From Pseudarthrobacter siccitolerans (GTDB lineage: Bacteria; Actinomycetota; Actinomycetes; Actinomycetales; Micrococcaceae), in the NCBI RefSeq assembly GCF_001046895.1, contig NZ_CAQI01000048.1:62001-126000 (forward strand): 64,000 bases of DNA, read 5' to 3'. Shown one piece after another: positions 61,753-64,000 of the stretch. Each line of letters starts with the position of its first letter. Within the stretch, counting starts at the first letter, position 1. Below the pieces are notes generated by a model, which was given only the letters and a program-made list of their open reading frames with translations, was not told the DNA's origin and did no database searches. The position numbers and the translations under genes were made by a program.

Positions 61753-62622
61753 CTACGTGAGCTTCGGGACCAGCACCGGGGTGTCCTTTTTGTAGGCCTC
61801 ATAGTCGGGCTGGCCGCCCCACTTCCTGTCCGCCTTCTCCTCCAGGGGCGGCACGCCGCTGCCCCGGATCAGCAGCAGGGCCACAAACACCGGCGACACC
61901 AGGGCAGCCCACTGCCAGCCCTGCAGCACCGGAAGGGCGATGATGGCCACCCCCACCCAGAGCGTGATCTCGCCGAAGTAGTTGGGGTGCCGGGACCTGG
62001 ACCACAGGCCGGTGCTAATGAAGCGGCCCTTGTTGGCGGGGTCGGCCTTGAACCGGGTCTTCTGGACATCCGCCACCGTCTCCACCGTGATACCCAGCGC
62101 CCACACCAGCAGGCCCACCCAGAAGAACCCGTCCAGGCCCACTTGCTTATCCGAGGTGATGGCCACCCACGCCAGGGCGGCGGTGAGCACCACCCACAGC
62201 CCTTGCAGGGTCCAGGTGTTCAGGAAGCGGGCGAAGTCCGTTTTGAGCTCATCGAAGCGGTCGTCCTTGCCGTGCTTCATCACCCGCCGGAACAGGTAGC
62301 TGCCAAGCCGGACTGCCCACAGCACCACCATGGCCGCCAGCAGCAGTCCGCGTGCATCCACCCCGGGACTCGCCAGCACCAGGAACACTGTAATGGCGAT
62401 GTAGGTCAGGGCGCCGGCGAGGTCGTAGAACTTTTCCGTCTGCGCCTTGTAGGACGGGACGAACACCAGCCACTGGATGACAAACGCGGCAGCCACCCCC
62501 AGCGCAAACACCGGCACCCCGCCAATCGCGGAGCCGCCCTGGCTTCCGGCAAGGGCAATAAGCAACCCCGCCACCACGGCGATGGGGATGCTGATGAGTG
62601 CCTTCCGGCTCTTCTCGTTCAT
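61753..62622 (-). CDS. DUF1295-family membrane protein
   Basis: A 289-residue protein with seven or more helices, containing LWSRSRHPNYFGEITLWVGV and the closing KADRKWGGQPDYEAYKKDTP, as in DUF1295 and steroid-5-alpha-reductase-like enzymes. It may be a lipid- or sterol-modifying membrane reductase; substrate unknown. Divergent from the DUF2177 gene. Confidence 0.87.
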   Translation of the reverse strand: MNEKSRKALISIPIAVVAGLLIALAGSQGGSAIGGVPVFALGVAAAFVIQWLVFVPSYKAQTEKFYDLAGALTYIAITVFLVLASPGVDARGLLLAAMVVLWAVRLGSYLFRRVMKHGKDDRFDELKTDFARFLNTWTLQGLWVVLTAALAWVAITSDKQVGLDGFFWVGLLVWALGITVETVADVQKTRFKADPANKGRFISTGLWSRSRHPNYFGEITLWVGVAIIALPVLQGWQWAALVSPVFVALLLIRGSGVPPLEEKADRKWGGQPDYEAYKKDTPVLVPKLT

Positions 62623-62726
62623 TCGGTTGGGTCCTTTCCGGGCGATTGGCCTCGCTCGCTTAGTCTTCGGAGCCGGGACGGTGTTGTATGGGTATCGTCC
62701 ACCCCCGTCCGACCAAAGGACCAGGC

Positions 62727-63146
62727 ATGAACACCCGCACCAAGAATTGGCTGCTCTCCTATGCCGTCACCGCCGTGATTTTCGCGGTCCTGGACCTGGT
62801 CTGGATCACCTTCGTGGCAAGCACCCTGTACCAGAGCCAGATCGGACATTTGATTGCGCCCCGCCCCAACGCGGCCGGCGCCGTGGCCTTCTACCTGGTC
62901 TTCGTGGCAGGGATGGTGCACTACGGCGTACGGCCCCTGGACGCCGACGCGTCGGTGCGGCAGCGGGTCACCGGGGCAGGCCTGTTCGGCTTCTTCGCCT
63001 ACGCCACCTGGGCCCTGACGGCGTTCGCCGTACTCAAGGACTTCACTCTGCTGGTGGCCGTGACGGACATCCTCTGGGGAGCCGGGGCCTGCACCTTGGT
63101 CACCTGGCTGACCGTCACCATCCTGCGGCGTGTCCTCGCTCAGTAG
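62727..63146 (+). CDS. DUF2177-family membrane protein
   Basis: A 139-residue protein with four helices (WLLSYAVTAVIFAVLDLVWI and later) and the family features FVASTLYQSQIGHLI and FYLVFVAGMVHYGVRPL. The ATG at 62,727 follows AAAGGACC and gives the standard length; an upstream ATG would add 13 odd residues. Function unknown. Confidence 0.85.
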   Translation: MNTRTKNWLLSYAVTAVIFAVLDLVWITFVASTLYQSQIGHLIAPRPNAAGAVAFYLVFVAGMVHYGVRPLDADASVRQRVTGAGLFGFFAYATWALTAFAVLKDFTLLVAVTDILWGAGACTLVTWLTVTILRRVLAQ

Positions 63147-63198
63147 GGACGTTCCGCCCGCAAGCCACACCCGCAGAGCCATTCGGTAGTGTCTGATC

Positions 63199-64000
63199 AT
63201 GGACAGCGACACCCTGCTCAACTTCCTGTTGGTCCTCTTCTTTGTGCTGCTGGGCGGCGTCTTCGCCGGCACGGAAATGGCGCTGGTCTCCCTCCGCGAG
63301 AGCCAGGTGCGCCGGATGGAGAAATCAGGAAAACGCGGCGCCCGGATCGCAGCACTGGCCGGCAACCCCAACCGGTTCCTTTCAACGGTGCAGATCGGCG
63401 TAACCCTCTCCGGCTTCTTCTCGGCGGCCTATGGCGCCTCCACCATCGCGCCCGACGTCGAACCCCTCCTGCGGGGCATCGGGTTCGGTGCCGCGGCCGA
63501 GTCCGTCTCCTTCATCGGCATGACGCTGCTTGTGGCCTACCTCTCCCTTGTGCTCGGCGAGCTGGTGCCCAAGCGGCTTGCCATGCAAAGCGCCGTGGGC
63601 TTCAGCAAAATCCTTGGCCCGCCCCTGCATGTCCTCTCCGAGATCATGCGGCCCGCCGTCTGGCTGCTGTCCGTGTCCACCGACGCCGTCGTGAGGATCT
63701 TCGGCGGTGACCCGAACGCCAAGCAGGAAAGCGTCACTTCGGAGGAACTGTGGGACATGGTGGCCGAGAGTGAGTCGCTCGAAGAGCACAGCCGGAGCAT
63801 CCTGAACGACGTGTTCGGAGCCGGAGACCGCTTATTGCAGGAGGTGATGCGGCCACGCACGGAGGTGACCTTCATCAAGGGCGACCTCACCATCGCAGCA
63901 GCGCGCAGCATGCTCCGGGACGGCCCGTACTCGCGCTATCCCGTGATGGACAGGACGCCCGACGACGTCCTCGGCTTCATCCACATTCGTGACCTCATGC
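63199..64000 (+). CDS. CNNM/HlyC-type transporter with CBS domains, partial
   Basis: The gene runs off the right edge without a stop; 267 residues are visible. The N-terminal CNNM (DUF21) membrane domain opens MDSDTLLNFLLVLFFVLLGG, has GTEMALVSLRESQVRRME and GVTLSGFFSAAYGASTI and the typical LVLGELVPKRLAMQ. A CBS pair begins with RSILNDVFGAGDRLLQEVMR and PRTEVTFIKGDLTIAAARSM, then SRYPVMD. Family members are magnesium/cobalt exporters or haemolysin-like proteins. ATG at 63,199. Confidence 0.87.
   Translation, partial: MDSDTLLNFLLVLFFVLLGGVFAGTEMALVSLRESQVRRMEKSGKRGARIAALAGNPNRFLSTVQIGVTLSGFFSAAYGASTIAPDVEPLLRGIGFGAAAESVSFIGMTLLVAYLSLVLGELVPKRLAMQSAVGFSKILGPPLHVLSEIMRPAVWLLSVSTDAVVRIFGGDPNAKQESVTSEELWDMVAESESLEEHSRSILNDVFGAGDRLLQEVMRPRTEVTFIKGDLTIAAARSMLRDGPYSRYPVMDRTPDDVLGFIHIRDLM

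Noticed and set aside
1..64000. CRISPR arrays, tRNA or rRNA genes, integrases and transposases
   Set aside because: None was seen: no repeat-spacer pattern, no clover-leaf sequence or integrase/transposase motif on either strand.

Overview
The window is a chromosomal stretch of a high-GC actinobacterium, most likely an Arthrobacter/Pseudarthrobacter-type Micrococcaceae. The signs are high third-position GC, frequent GTG and TTG starts with AAGGAG-like ribosome sites, and an oleA-oleBC-oleD alkene locus with the fused OleBC form known from Micrococcus and relatives. No rRNA, tRNA, CRISPR array, insertion sequence or integrase was seen. All calls come from reading the sequence; no database search was run.

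Region by region. 1-2,840 is a visibly lower-GC island on the minus strand: an HNH-nuclease protein with a possible GHKL/STAS-like C-terminal part, an AAA/OLD-type ATPase, and the first 15 codons of a third gene overlapping the ATPase stop. It looks like an anti-phage or similar accessory locus. 3,040-8,191 is an amide/amine utilisation locus: two nitrilase-superfamily amidohydrolases and an APC permease, divergent from a GntR/FCD regulator with a clear operator, plus a decayed second permease. That permease is an ungapped, stop-containing duplicate of the intact gene at 16,860-18,272. 8,536-11,462 holds surface and membrane proteins: TM2-Ala/Lys repeat-Ltp, a lipoprotein, and a DnaJ-TM-NERD fusion. 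11,624-16,770 holds an SDR, a small ABM-like protein, a rifampin-phosphotransferase/PEP-synthase-like enzyme and a two-pore-helix ion channel.

16,860-21,792 groups an amino acid permease, a HisC-like aminotransferase, a divergent Lrp/AsnC regulator and a ThDP-dependent enzyme, and looks like an amino-acid transamination/decarboxylation module. 21,980-31,733 is a mixed set: SRPBCC, hypothetical, DM13, ketopantoate reductase, Na+:alanine symporter, serine hydrolase, ICMT-like methyltransferase, MHS-family transporter and a membrane protein. 31,828-40,633 is one catabolic unit: ornithine-cyclodeaminase-like enzyme and GntR regulator on the minus strand, divergent from a five-gene peptide/nickel-type ABC transporter ending in a cytosine-deaminase-like amidohydrolase, with operator-like palindromes between them.

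40,674-43,614 carries a HicAB toxin-antitoxin pair with its own operator, a GYD protein and a secreted vanadium-haloperoxidase-like enzyme. 43,837-48,565 is the oleABCD long-chain alkene cluster. 48,745-64,000 is mostly metabolic and membrane genes: two diacylglycerol-kinase-like lipid kinases, a second PEP-synthase/Rph-like gene broken by a one-base frameshift, an MFS transporter, DUF808, NmrA-like, an amylo-glucosidase, cupin, DUF1295 and DUF2177 proteins, and a CNNM/HlyC-type transporter cut by the window edge.

Across the second half, gene ends share strong hairpins with a common GCCGCCGTCGTA core (25,175; 31,793; 41,398; 61,701; a half copy at 29,158), which look like a dispersed terminator/repeat family. 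The points most worth following up are the low-GC nuclease/ATPase locus at the left edge, the DnaJ-NERD fusion, the permease duplication and decay, the frameshifted Rph-like gene, and the shared hairpin family.
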